Source: Bacteroidales bacterium (GTDB taxonomy: Bacteria; Bacteroidota; Bacteroidia; Bacteroidales; JAADJA01). From it: a DNA stretch of 60,274 bases. A program made the translations under genes and the position numbers. How positions within the stretch are numbered: position 1 is the stretch's first letter; each line of letters opens with the position of its first letter. Shown here piece after piece: positions 50,401 through 58,616 of this stretch. Location: positions 1 to 60,274 of the forward strand of contig JAGVPB010000046.1 in assembly GCA_020052415.1 (NCBI GenBank), read 5' to 3'. The notes below the pieces were generated by a model. It saw only the letters and a list, made by a program, of their open reading frames with translations, searched no databases and was not told the DNA's origin.

Positions 50401-51281
50401 AAAACCGGGAAGTTCTTAAGAATATCATTGCGTATGGCTTTTAGATCGGTCAGCAGGTTCGTAAACGGGTTCGTAGGCTCATTCTGCAATAAAAAATGAT
50501 AATGGCTCCAGCTAAGACTGAGATTGTGCGAAAGCCGGGTGAGCGTTTTATCGCTGTCGTCCACAAGTTTTGTAAATGCATTCAGCACATCATCGGCGGT
50601 TTTTAATTCCTGAACCGGAACATTGTAACGCTTTAATTCCACATGATGGAAGACCGATTTATCCGATGTCATTCCTCCGCTCAACTTATCAAGAAGCGAT
50701 TTATCAACCAGCAAAGCTCTCACATCCAAATCCATCCGGCTGCCTTTGTCGTCACAATCGCTGGTATCGCAGTTTTTCAATGCTGTTTCCTCAATATCGA
50801 GGAACAATACAACAGCGTAATTATCTAAAAACCTCTTTTTCGTCTTAGAAAGTGCAACTGCTGTCAATTTTTCATCGGCATCAAGATTGTCAAATTGCGA
50901 TTGTGTTATCAACTGTAAAACAGCCCCTCCGTATTCACCATAGAAAAGGAAATTGCTTCCGCTGATGTCGTCGCTGTCCGAACACTGGGTTATCAATTGA
51001 AGGTCGTTGGGATAAGTTGGTGAAACAAAGGGAATATAATATTTGTAATCGGTGTCGCACATCATTATCATGAAACCCTGCGAAGTCAGACCAACGCCTT
51101 TGGTTACGGTTATTGTCTCTTTGGAAGTTTTGATTTCCAGTCCGCAAACAATTCCGCTTCCTATTAGCTTGATACGGGTAAGCCGGCTCTGCTGGTCAAG
51201 ATAATTAAACAGACTGTTCAGGTGATTATTGGTCAGAACCTGGTCGGCTTCAAATACCGGGAATGTGTTAACAATACTCAT
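47433..51281 (-). CDS. Large eCIS-associated protein of unknown function with PKD-like C terminus
   Basis: This 1282-residue protein is in the slot between the Afp12-like baseplate gene and the tape measure, where AFP encodes the fibre (Afp13). It starts VFEADQVLTNNHLNSLFNYL followed by RLTRIKLIGSGIVCGLEI, a conserved N terminus in Bacteroidota eCIS loci. The middle (about 200-930) is predicted helical. The end (about 965-1270) has Ig/PKD-like strands, for example GVVSGSGIHILADGSF, YEWLLDGKKFSD and TTFHVSYMINGKQVNV. I could not assign a known family. A fibre, cap or adhesion role is inferred from position and domains only. Confidence 0.6.
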   Translation of the reverse strand: MSIVNTFPVFEADQVLTNNHLNSLFNYLDQQSRLTRIKLIGSGIVCGLEIKTSKETITVTKGVGLTSQGFMIMMCDTDYKYYIPFVSPTYPNDLQLITQCSDSDDISGSNFLFYGEYGGAVLQLITQSQFDNLDADEKLTAVALSKTKKRFLDNYAVVLFLDIEETALKNCDTSDCDDKGSRMDLDVRALLVDKSLLDKLSGGMTSDKSVFHHVELKRYNVPVQELKTADDVLNAFTKLVDDSDKTLTRLSHNLSLSWSHYHFLLQNEPTNPFTNLLTDLKAIRNDILKNFPVLIQYFYDFIDDLIKAYYEFRYEVSGRIGECCGDELRFPFHLMLGEADASTSAGITGKYRQYFIYSALFDPQNEKQGRVQSLFKRMKLMVLEYILNNKHKAEKRDLVNFDNKTIEITPSQYGRTFLSDRCIPYYYKVNDEGNELYNFWDFDKTRKGNARFNLGYNSNLYNAADVVVHPLLYDIEWFNFFRIEGHIGKPIFTALTVVKEIQQNFNLPFDVVALSADFIGAILKGEDPKCIIQDLEADYRVLIAEFVCKVHDAFCFGARLPFQIPDRIFRFTASSFANATRADASNIRSTISFNPSLFEKISHPFASSLVNQFQALKRYVKGDTLSKLCNPAAGTAGAAYIQGIKDNNGNFINPVTVNPDQPVTAVMYHVFEFMDAVESMLQLVMTNDLGEIDVNELKRRNDRFEKEITILTMFTISFLQTLQNNENSNLSELVSDLYLDLLIFNLEMLLHLCFVEQVEAIKNEYQRRVAQYRVAQNFNFYFKQHGGIEHKAGVPKGGTFILVYHEERRNRFIDVRSLFINTDLSNLLLTRFQSLLNPAVDITEMEVNTRLMQVATLYRDPELFLKFKDVMTQFLDDCNDIPADKLQRLRAIINEPPPRQQFDIKNGMVIADFYVPYLCCSDCPPIAYILPPKPVDETEDPTINIDLRQFCSNDQNQYSVVVSPAGGVVSGSGIHILADGSFVFSPLGLLAGQYTLTYTANGKTASVMVEVIASPEPKFSIKTNVQDGLMTVEFVNESGNTNDQTIYEWLLDGKKFSDKKDPDPISFKVASLPHTVLLKESNGVCSAEFSLDIKLEVEDRNIALCRDVKEFKQEELTGFDQIQVLSNDGIKMNDTTLEVFPSATDITGTTTFHVSYMINGKQVNVTITLIVVNADFNISIARFIVGNSVIIGLVLESKDKSYTTNLWKVVPETPGIDMSADPLKDIQMTEADIRKNKMIHIEHTVTVKTDASTCENTVVYEIPFEKLGIAIDIGNFDNHREL

Positions 51282-51286
51282 AATGG

Positions 51287-54200
51287 TTATGTTTTAAAAG
51301 TTCCTAAAACCGTTTTGCCCAATTGAACGGTGTTGCTTCCTTCCTCGCTCTCAAAGCAATTGTGCAGGGTTGCCTGCGGATATTCGCTGTGAAGCCGGGA
51401 AAGAATTTCTATCATTTTGTTGTTTGCTTCCGTAAATGCTGCATGGTTCGAAGCTTTATCAAATGAATAATCCGCCAGCGTTTCGATCCACTTTTTATAT
51501 CGGATCTCGAATTCTCGCATAAGGTCATTATTGAGCCAGCATACTTTCAGTTTGATGTGAGCCGGCGCTTCCTCACGAATCTTATCTTCGAAATACTGCC
51601 TGAAAGCCATATTGTCGAAATGTCCGGGCCAGTAAGGAAGCACAACCGATGCACTGAAAGAGTAAGGATCCAGTTCGCAAAGGCAATCGCAATCATGGAG
51701 GCAAACCTGTATCAGGTCAAAACCTGCATCGCGGGGTCTCAATAAAATGTGTTCGATCAGATGCAATCCTACCGGATCGCTGCATTCAGCCGAAAACTCA
51801 GAAACAAATTCTTCCGCATCTTTCATAGCTGTTTCCTTATCAGGATAGGTTTTTTCCGTTTCGAGCAGCACTTCATTGGAATGGCCGATGATCTGCAGGG
51901 TCATTTCCGAAGTATCAAAAAGATAGTTTAAAATATCCGCACCAAGCTCGATAGCATCAAGAACAGCCTGGTTTGCTTCCTCCGTCGTTTGATAATCAAC
52001 TACCGAATGCATGGTAAGCCCGGAAAGCGTTGTCACCGAAAAACTGAGGAAGCATTTTATAATTTTATTTCCTTCCTCTTCGACTTCCTTTTGGTTGCAG
52101 ACCAGTTCAATATTGCTGATGCAGTATAAAAATCTTCGCGTGTAATCTTTGATACCGGTCAGAAAGCTGATCCGCTTTTCGAGGCCGGAAACATTGTCCG
52201 TATCCCAAAGCTTCGAAGTATCAACTGTAAAATCATCATTTTGCGGAAAATGATTATAGGCTTTCCCCCGCTGACTGCTGATGATATCATACTCTTTCAA
52301 TGTCCGGATTTTTGCGGCGGTCAATTCAGCAAAATCAATTTTCTCCTCTGTTTTTTCATCGTAATTAATGGAATACATCAGCATTGCATAATCGCTGAAT
52401 GACTCGGCAAAGCGGGCAAGCAAATGATCAAGAAAACGATTTCTCCTGTCCTCGAATAAATTCATTGGTTCGTACAAATCCTGCCAGCCGTTTTTATTAT
52501 CCGGCGTGGAATTCTGCGTGGCGAGTATATCTTCGAGCTTGCCAAAAGGCCCGGAGGTATTGTAAACAGGTACGATGTCTTTAATGTCTTTCAGGAATTG
52601 AGCAAAGTACGACTGAACAATATCGTCTGTCGAAAACAGTTTATACGCATTTGAAAGCTGGGAAAAGAAATCAGCCAGCAACTGCTCATAAAACATCAGG
52701 TAAGCCTTAAGTTGTCGCTGCTGCGCCACTCTGTGCTGCGATGCTGTGATCGGAAGCCCTGCTTCACCGATGCCATAAGTCAGGGGAAAATCATACTGAA
52801 CCGGCCAGTGACTTTCCGTATCTCTTTGGTCACCCTGTGGTGGTATTATATCGCTGTTCAGCCCTTTTAATTTTGCCCGGGATCGCTGTGCATGAAGCAT
52901 CAATATCGTATCATGAACCTCATCGTACCTGGCAAGAAACGGAAACTGGTTTTTGAAAAGCAGCACTTTCGATTTACCGGTGCTCAGCACGGGCTTGTGA
53001 AAAGGTGTAATATCCATACACCATTTCAATCCTACGAATCCGGGAACGATCTTACCGTCGGTATCATATTTAGTCATGATAAAATTGCGGACTGCGATCA
53101 CACCTTCGATGTCCATCAATAGGTTGATGATGTCTGAAGTATGAATGACCGGCCGAAGTTGGGTGGTTTCCAGTTGGGCTGTTTCCACAAAGCCGTTACT
53201 CAGGGCGGGTCCTTTAAAAATTTCATCTACCGGTACTTTTTTATCGAGCATTTCCCGGAGAGAATAAAAATCAACCGAAGGATTCAGGTAGTTTTCAATG
53301 GCATAGAACATTTCCGCCTGAACCTTTTCAATATCCGCCTCCGGTTTCACATCCACGTCAAAACAGAAGGAAATTTCTTCATCATCAACCGTAGTCACTT
53401 CAAGGTAATCCTCGCACAAATTCCGGTGATCATGAAGGGTTTTGATGGCCGTTTGCACGATCTTTTTTGCCTTTTCAATTTTACTCAGGTAAAGACTGAA
53501 AATGGATGCAACAAAGCTTTTATTGCCTGCAACAGTGAGGTCAAACATTGCCTGAACATCAGCCGTAGTCACCTTTCCGGAAGAAGGATTTTTCGCAACT
53601 GAAACCGGGAAAAGCAAAGCCGAGGCATCAGTCAGCTCAATTTCAACGAGCCAGCTTCCAGATTCTTCGGTCACGATGGAGTTCGAAAGATTATTTTCAT
53701 CCTTTGCTTTGGCTGCAAAATCGAAATCAGCATTTTTCCATGGCGGCAGGTCAATGGTAAAAACGAATTCGCCTTGCTCGAAAGAAGCTGTTTTCGGATT
53801 ATTGATGACAATGTCGCCGCTGTTCAGATCACCGAGCCGGTCATCGAATTCAAGATCCAGTAAAACCCGGTACAGACCGTTTAGAAATAAAACATCCGGA
53901 GTCGGCGGATCAAATTGCAATTTGTCGTCTTTGCAATTGGCATAAACAGGAACTTCGTTTACAGGAAGCTCATTCTTTTTATCATCATATTTTTTATCAT
54001 CGGCGAAAAGAAAAGCATTGTGAATCCCGTCAAGGTCAATTAAAAGTTTACGATAATCATTGATCGTCAGCGGATTGATGGTCAGAATTTTTTTTGCTGT
54101 GAAGAAATTCTGGTTCTCTAAAATCTTATGGTTCTCATCCGAAAGCAAATCTTTCATTTCGAACCCTGTGCGATAACCTAGTTCAGTGATTGCATAGCAC

Positions 54201-54361
54201 AGAGCTTCAAGTATGGTAATTCCCGGATCGTGAGTGTTGTAGTCGGTCCAGAGATCACTCGCAAGGCTTTCGATGTGCTTCATCCCTTCGGCTCTCAGGA
54301 ATTCGTAATCCTGTGGCAAAGGGAGCTTTTTGTTCTTCAATATAGTCAAAATTTCTTCCAT
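51287..54361 (-). CDS. eCIS baseplate protein (Afp12-like)
   Basis: This 1024-residue baseplate component has the N-terminal signature WTDYNTHDPGITILEALCYA (38-57) followed by LGYRT, matching the DPGITLLELLCYAI motif of Afp12/Pvc12 and phage baseplate proteins. Later conserved parts include GIGEAGLPITASQHR and HLIEHILLRPRD. In AFP, Afp11 and Afp12 form the baseplate wedges. It overlaps the upstream Afp11-like gene by one base (TGATG), so the two are coupled, and it is followed by the 1282-residue unknown. Confidence 0.85.
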   Translation of the reverse strand: MEEILTILKNKKLPLPQDYEFLRAEGMKHIESLASDLWTDYNTHDPGITILEALCYAITELGYRTGFEMKDLLSDENHKILENQNFFTAKKILTINPLTINDYRKLLIDLDGIHNAFLFADDKKYDDKKNELPVNEVPVYANCKDDKLQFDPPTPDVLFLNGLYRVLLDLEFDDRLGDLNSGDIVINNPKTASFEQGEFVFTIDLPPWKNADFDFAAKAKDENNLSNSIVTEESGSWLVEIELTDASALLFPVSVAKNPSSGKVTTADVQAMFDLTVAGNKSFVASIFSLYLSKIEKAKKIVQTAIKTLHDHRNLCEDYLEVTTVDDEEISFCFDVDVKPEADIEKVQAEMFYAIENYLNPSVDFYSLREMLDKKVPVDEIFKGPALSNGFVETAQLETTQLRPVIHTSDIINLLMDIEGVIAVRNFIMTKYDTDGKIVPGFVGLKWCMDITPFHKPVLSTGKSKVLLFKNQFPFLARYDEVHDTILMLHAQRSRAKLKGLNSDIIPPQGDQRDTESHWPVQYDFPLTYGIGEAGLPITASQHRVAQQRQLKAYLMFYEQLLADFFSQLSNAYKLFSTDDIVQSYFAQFLKDIKDIVPVYNTSGPFGKLEDILATQNSTPDNKNGWQDLYEPMNLFEDRRNRFLDHLLARFAESFSDYAMLMYSINYDEKTEEKIDFAELTAAKIRTLKEYDIISSQRGKAYNHFPQNDDFTVDTSKLWDTDNVSGLEKRISFLTGIKDYTRRFLYCISNIELVCNQKEVEEEGNKIIKCFLSFSVTTLSGLTMHSVVDYQTTEEANQAVLDAIELGADILNYLFDTSEMTLQIIGHSNEVLLETEKTYPDKETAMKDAEEFVSEFSAECSDPVGLHLIEHILLRPRDAGFDLIQVCLHDCDCLCELDPYSFSASVVLPYWPGHFDNMAFRQYFEDKIREEAPAHIKLKVCWLNNDLMREFEIRYKKWIETLADYSFDKASNHAAFTEANNKMIEILSRLHSEYPQATLHNCFESEEGSNTVQLGKTVLGTFKT

Positions 54362-57300
54362 CAGCAGTCACAGGTTACATTGGTGTCAATCAAATGCCTC
54401 TTCAAGGTCTCATCCGTTTCGTCTTCATTGTAGTATGAAACCAGCACCGATCGGGATGTTGAGGCTTCGGCTTCTTCAATATCGAAATTAGCTTTTATAA
54501 TTATAGAACCATTCCGCTGAATGATGTGATCCATCTGAAAGCAGGTCACAAAATCCACATAAGGTCTTTCCTCCACGAAGTTCAGCAGCACGCTTTTGAT
54601 GATTTTCCCTCCGAACGAAATCTGAACCTCATGATCTGACGCCCAGGGACACAGGAATTTCTCTATTTCCCGGTTAAGCAATTGCTGGTAAAACGACACA
54701 TCGAGGTTGTCATAAAATTTCACCTTAAAGTTCAGGCGTATTTCCTCGAATTGCGGATTTTTGACATGCAGCTTCACAAATGGAGAAGTGACTTTCTTAA
54801 GATAATCATTGATGTTGGTCAGCAATCCTATGGGCGTGTAAGGCCGGAGAGGATTTACATTCGTTTTGTTTTTAAAGTCCGGGATGGTCACAATGGTAAC
54901 ATGTCCCGGGAAATTCTCACAGAAAATATCTTCCCCGCTTTTTGAATAAAAACCGGAATGGTTCAGGCATTTGGCTTCATAAATCGCCGGAAACTCCTCA
55001 AGTATGATGTGCTCGTAATCCCAGATATTGATGGCTCTTTGCTTGTGCCGGAGACGCTCACTCACCCGTACATAAAAATGCTCATCGCTTTCCCGCATCC
55101 TTCCGTCAAAAGAATCGAAAGGCTGTTCGATCTTCTTTATAGCGGAATTGCTGACAACAAGCTTCGAAATCGTGCTTGCAGGAAGCGTTTGCCGAAACTC
55201 GATTTCTTTGGTATCGTCCTGCACGAGCTCTGCCCTGCCCGCCTGAGCCTGTATCAAAATCATTTTGCAAACGGCATCGGTATTTTGCTTTACCGCAGCT
55301 TTGATCCAGTGCAATCCCTTTTCGAACGCAGAATTCTGGTTGGTGATATCTTTGGGAAAAGTCAGAACCACAATCCCGGATTGGGTGAAATTTTTCGTGT
55401 TGTCAACTACAGCGCGCTTGTCAAAAAGCTTCCAGTTATTGTTTTCGGTGAGATAATACCAGTTCAGTTCTTCCATGTCCTTCAGCGGATTGGAGCTTCC
55501 GTCGGCAACCTGAAATAGAATGGTAACCACAGTTTCAGATTCTGAGTTCTCAAATCCGACAAAAAGTTCCCCTTCATTGATCACGTTGGGTATCAGGGTA
55601 AGCTTTTCAGCTTTCTCAGCCGCTGTCACTTCCTCTCCGAACAAATCGGGATGAACCTGGTAATATCCGAATGGTGTAACATGAATAAAAAGATTGTTCG
55701 TTGTTTCTACCGGTTCGGAGAAAGAGATAACCTCTTCCGCAACGTAATCAACCGAAAATGAATTGAGGATCACTTCGGTTGGTGAAGGCGGTTTGTCAAT
55801 GTGCAGAGCAAAGGTTTTGTCGGTTTGAGTGATGGTTGTCTTACTGAGGCTTGTACCCAGAGCCTGAAGAAAAATATCCTGAGAGAAATTGCTGTTGTTT
55901 TTAATCCTGAGAAAACCTTCCAGCGTTGTCGCTTTCAGCGCTTCATTGGGATTGAAATCAGCAACTGCATTTTTAAAAGGATTTGCAGAGGTAAAAGTGA
56001 TCTTATTGCCGCTAAGTGTAAATCCATCAGAATAATTGGACTGCCGCAGGTAATTGACTGTCGGATTAATGGATGGAACCGTACTTTTCCATTCGGTATT
56101 CAAATTCAACTCCGTCAGTTGCTTCTGAAAAATTTCTTTGCTCCCTATATAGAATGAGCTTCCGACTCCCGGAAAATCGCCAAAAGGCTTGAAGGGCTTT
56201 GAAGCATCTACAGAACCTGAATCATTGCTCAGTACGAGGTCCTTAACATCTGAAACTGCGACCCGGACCACTATTGACGAAATCTGAAGGCTGCATAGCT
56301 CCGTATAGGGAATTGCGTTTGCAATTTCCTGATCGAGATAAATCATTATCAGCGGCAAAGCAATTTCCATGTTTGATTTATGGATTTTTTCACTGTATGG
56401 AATGATTGCCGGGTCATCAGGGCTCAGACTGATGACAAATTGCATTTGAGTATTCGAAGGAAATGCCGCAGGAACAGTTTCAATAATATGCCAGTCTTTT
56501 TTCCCCGTTAGTGCTGCAGAAAAGCAATTCAGGTCGAAGCCCGAGGTGCCTAATGAAGAAATGTCATCAGTGAAGTTTATGTTAACCGTTATGCTTCTCG
56601 TTCCTTCATTTAAAAAAAGCAAATTGGAAGCAATGGCAAATCCGGCTTTCGCAGTTCCGGCTTTTTTTACATCTCCGAAAGTGAACCAACTTTTATCAAA
56701 CGAAGTTAGTTTTTCGCCCTTGCCATCTTCCGAATCTGCAACCGGAGAAGCGAGAAGAACAGCCTTATTGTTTCTTTCGGCTTTTTCCCAGGATTGTATT
56801 TTGCTGACTTTGGCTTTATTAATGACGATATCCCCGGTCAGCGAATATTGAATTTCTTTGCCTATAATGTCTTTGCCGCCTTTGAACAAGCTTCCTTTTG
56901 CGAGCAATTCCTCCTCAATTGTTTTCTGCAGTTCAAAAGTCAGGTGCACCGAATCCGGCTCGGGAGCTTTATTCGAAAGCTGCAAAACATCCTTGTAATA
57001 AAAATCAAGATGACGCTTGGTGTAATTGTTCAGATAATCCTGTGCATACTGGAAAAGTTTGACAAACGTGATGAATAAGGCATAATGCGGTGAATGTTTT
57101 GGAAACGCTTCTACTGACTGTTCGAAAAGTATTCCGGCCTGCTTCACAAGTGCAGCAATCCCGCTGAGTAAAGCTTCTGCCTGGGCGTTGAAAAGGTTAT
57201 GATTGATCAGGTAAATGATGATCGCTTTGTCATCCGAAAATCCCGGAAGCGTGATATTGAGATCGGCAACAGCCGTCTGCCATTCGATACTTAAATCAAC

Positions 57301-57876
57301 CCTGCTGAAGTTTTCATCCGAGGTCACCGGAAATGGCGATTGTCCGTCGAGCTCCTGAACTGAATAATCCAGCAATCCGGCAGCTTTAAAATCGTTGAAG
57401 CATTTCTCCAGATTGGCAAGCGGTTGCTGTAATTTATTCTGAATCAAATCACGGATCGTAATTTTATACTCATAATCTTCAGGCAGTAATTTGTACTGAT
57501 CATCAATAAGAACGACCTGTGAAAAAAGGGCGTCGAATAAAAATTTAAAGACCTTTCTGGCTTCCGCTTCATCTGCCGCCAACTTTATCCGCTTGTAAAG
57601 AAGCCTTTTGTAATCCGAAATTCCTGAAACATTGATATTGTCAAGCGTAGCAAGGATTACGCTTACATCCATTTTCATCAGGTCTTCCCATGTCCCATTG
57701 TTGGTATTGTTTTCATTATAATAGTTCAGGTAAGCAGCATACCGTTTTGCAAAAAGGATCAAATCGGAAGTATCCCTCTCATCAACCTTTGCATAGCTTA
57801 CGGATAAAGCCGCAAGAACCCTGTTCTGGGTGCTGGTTCCTTCACGGATCAACGGATTTTTTTCATCACACGGCAT
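54361..57876 (-). CDS. eCIS baseplate J-like protein (Afp11-like)
   Basis: This 1171-residue baseplate protein has the C-terminal J-like hallmark at 934-970: FYVRVSERLRHKQRAI, WDYEHIILEEFP and EAKCLNHSG. TPIGLLTNINDYLKKVTSPF follows, similar to gpJ/Afp11 baseplate assembly proteins. The N-terminal 350 residues are helical. With the Afp12-like neighbour it forms the wedge of the contractile baseplate. It overlaps that gene's start by one base and is preceded by the gp25 gene after a 30-nt gap. Confidence 0.85.
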   Translation of the reverse strand: MPCDEKNPLIREGTSTQNRVLAALSVSYAKVDERDTSDLILFAKRYAAYLNYYNENNTNNGTWEDLMKMDVSVILATLDNINVSGISDYKRLLYKRIKLAADEAEARKVFKFLFDALFSQVVLIDDQYKLLPEDYEYKITIRDLIQNKLQQPLANLEKCFNDFKAAGLLDYSVQELDGQSPFPVTSDENFSRVDLSIEWQTAVADLNITLPGFSDDKAIIIYLINHNLFNAQAEALLSGIAALVKQAGILFEQSVEAFPKHSPHYALFITFVKLFQYAQDYLNNYTKRHLDFYYKDVLQLSNKAPEPDSVHLTFELQKTIEEELLAKGSLFKGGKDIIGKEIQYSLTGDIVINKAKVSKIQSWEKAERNNKAVLLASPVADSEDGKGEKLTSFDKSWFTFGDVKKAGTAKAGFAIASNLLFLNEGTRSITVNINFTDDISSLGTSGFDLNCFSAALTGKKDWHIIETVPAAFPSNTQMQFVISLSPDDPAIIPYSEKIHKSNMEIALPLIMIYLDQEIANAIPYTELCSLQISSIVVRVAVSDVKDLVLSNDSGSVDASKPFKPFGDFPGVGSSFYIGSKEIFQKQLTELNLNTEWKSTVPSINPTVNYLRQSNYSDGFTLSGNKITFTSANPFKNAVADFNPNEALKATTLEGFLRIKNNSNFSQDIFLQALGTSLSKTTITQTDKTFALHIDKPPSPTEVILNSFSVDYVAEEVISFSEPVETTNNLFIHVTPFGYYQVHPDLFGEEVTAAEKAEKLTLIPNVINEGELFVGFENSESETVVTILFQVADGSSNPLKDMEELNWYYLTENNNWKLFDKRAVVDNTKNFTQSGIVVLTFPKDITNQNSAFEKGLHWIKAAVKQNTDAVCKMILIQAQAGRAELVQDDTKEIEFRQTLPASTISKLVVSNSAIKKIEQPFDSFDGRMRESDEHFYVRVSERLRHKQRAINIWDYEHIILEEFPAIYEAKCLNHSGFYSKSGEDIFCENFPGHVTIVTIPDFKNKTNVNPLRPYTPIGLLTNINDYLKKVTSPFVKLHVKNPQFEEIRLNFKVKFYDNLDVSFYQQLLNREIEKFLCPWASDHEVQISFGGKIIKSVLLNFVEERPYVDFVTCFQMDHIIQRNGSIIIKANFDIEEAEASTSRSVLVSYYNEDETDETLKRHLIDTNVTCDC

Positions 57877-57906
57877 AGCTGGATTTGTTTTGAGCGATTT
57901 TTATTT

Positions 57907-58317
57907 TTATCCTGAAACTTCATTTTTATAAAATGGAAACACAAAGTTGAATCTCGAATTTGTCGTTCTTACGGTATATTCGATGGAAATCAGAATCCTG
58001 CCTTCTACCTCACCTGCATCATCCAGGTCAATTTTAGTCACATCAATCCTCGGTTCGTGATACAAAATGGCCGTCCGGATCAAATCCTGGATATACGTTT
58101 TGAAAGTTGTGGTCAGCGGTTCAAACACCAGTTCATCGAGGTTACATCCGTAATCGGGTCGCATGACTCGCTCTCCCTGCCGGGTCGAAAGCAGAATTTC
58201 AAGACTGCTCTGAATATCGGCTTCATCACTCAGCATTCCGGGCTGCGGTGTATTTTTACCGAACTCCGGTGGGAATCCCCACCCTGTTCCCAAAAATGAT
58301 TTTGTAATTCCTGCCAT
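57907..58317 (-). CDS. gp25-like baseplate wedge protein (Afp9-like)
   Basis: This 136-residue GPW/gp25 family protein has FLGTGWGFPPEF and the core IQSSLEILLSTRQGERVMRP followed by DYGCNLDELVFEPL. gp25 forms the sheath-baseplate joint in phage T4, T6SS (TssE) and eCIS. It lies directly after the PAAR gene in transcription order, 3 nt away, and before the Afp11-like gene. Confidence 0.93.
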   Translation of the reverse strand: MAGITKSFLGTGWGFPPEFGKNTPQPGMLSDEADIQSSLEILLSTRQGERVMRPDYGCNLDELVFEPLTTTFKTYIQDLIRTAILYHEPRIDVTKIDLDDAGEVEGRILISIEYTVRTTNSRFNFVFPFYKNEVSG

Positions 58318-58320
58318 ACA

Positions 58321-58611
58321 TTAACCTCCTATGATTACCGTTGGACATCCCATAATAATCACCCCGCCATGAGCCGTTGAATCACCCATCCTCGCTGCGG
58401 GCATCCCTCCGATCAGCACGGTTGTGGATCCCATGATAATAGTATCGGGCGGACCTGTGCAGGTGCATAAATCCGTAACCCTTGCCGCCGGCAATCCACC
58501 GATAATGACTGTTGGGCATCCGGGCGGCAAAACAGGCCCGCCGACATGAGGAACAACTCCATTCACTGCCGGGCATACATGCATATCGGATACTCTTGCC
58601 GCTAAAGACAT
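58321..58611 (-). CDS. PAAR-domain spike tip (Afp10-like)
   Basis: This 96-residue protein has a repeating PAAR core: AARVSDMHVCP, GGPVLPPGCPTVIIGGLPAA, TTVLIGGMPAARMGD and TAHGGVIIMGCPTVIIGG. The HGG/GxPxV pattern with Cys and His residues gives the zinc-stabilised tip. It caps the VgrG-like spike. It is preceded by the VgrG-like gene after 5 nt. Confidence 0.94.
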   Translation of the reverse strand: MSLAARVSDMHVCPAVNGVVPHVGGPVLPPGCPTVIIGGLPAARVTDLCTCTGPPDTIIMGSTTVLIGGMPAARMGDSTAHGGVIIMGCPTVIIGG

Positions 58612-58616
58612 AGTTT

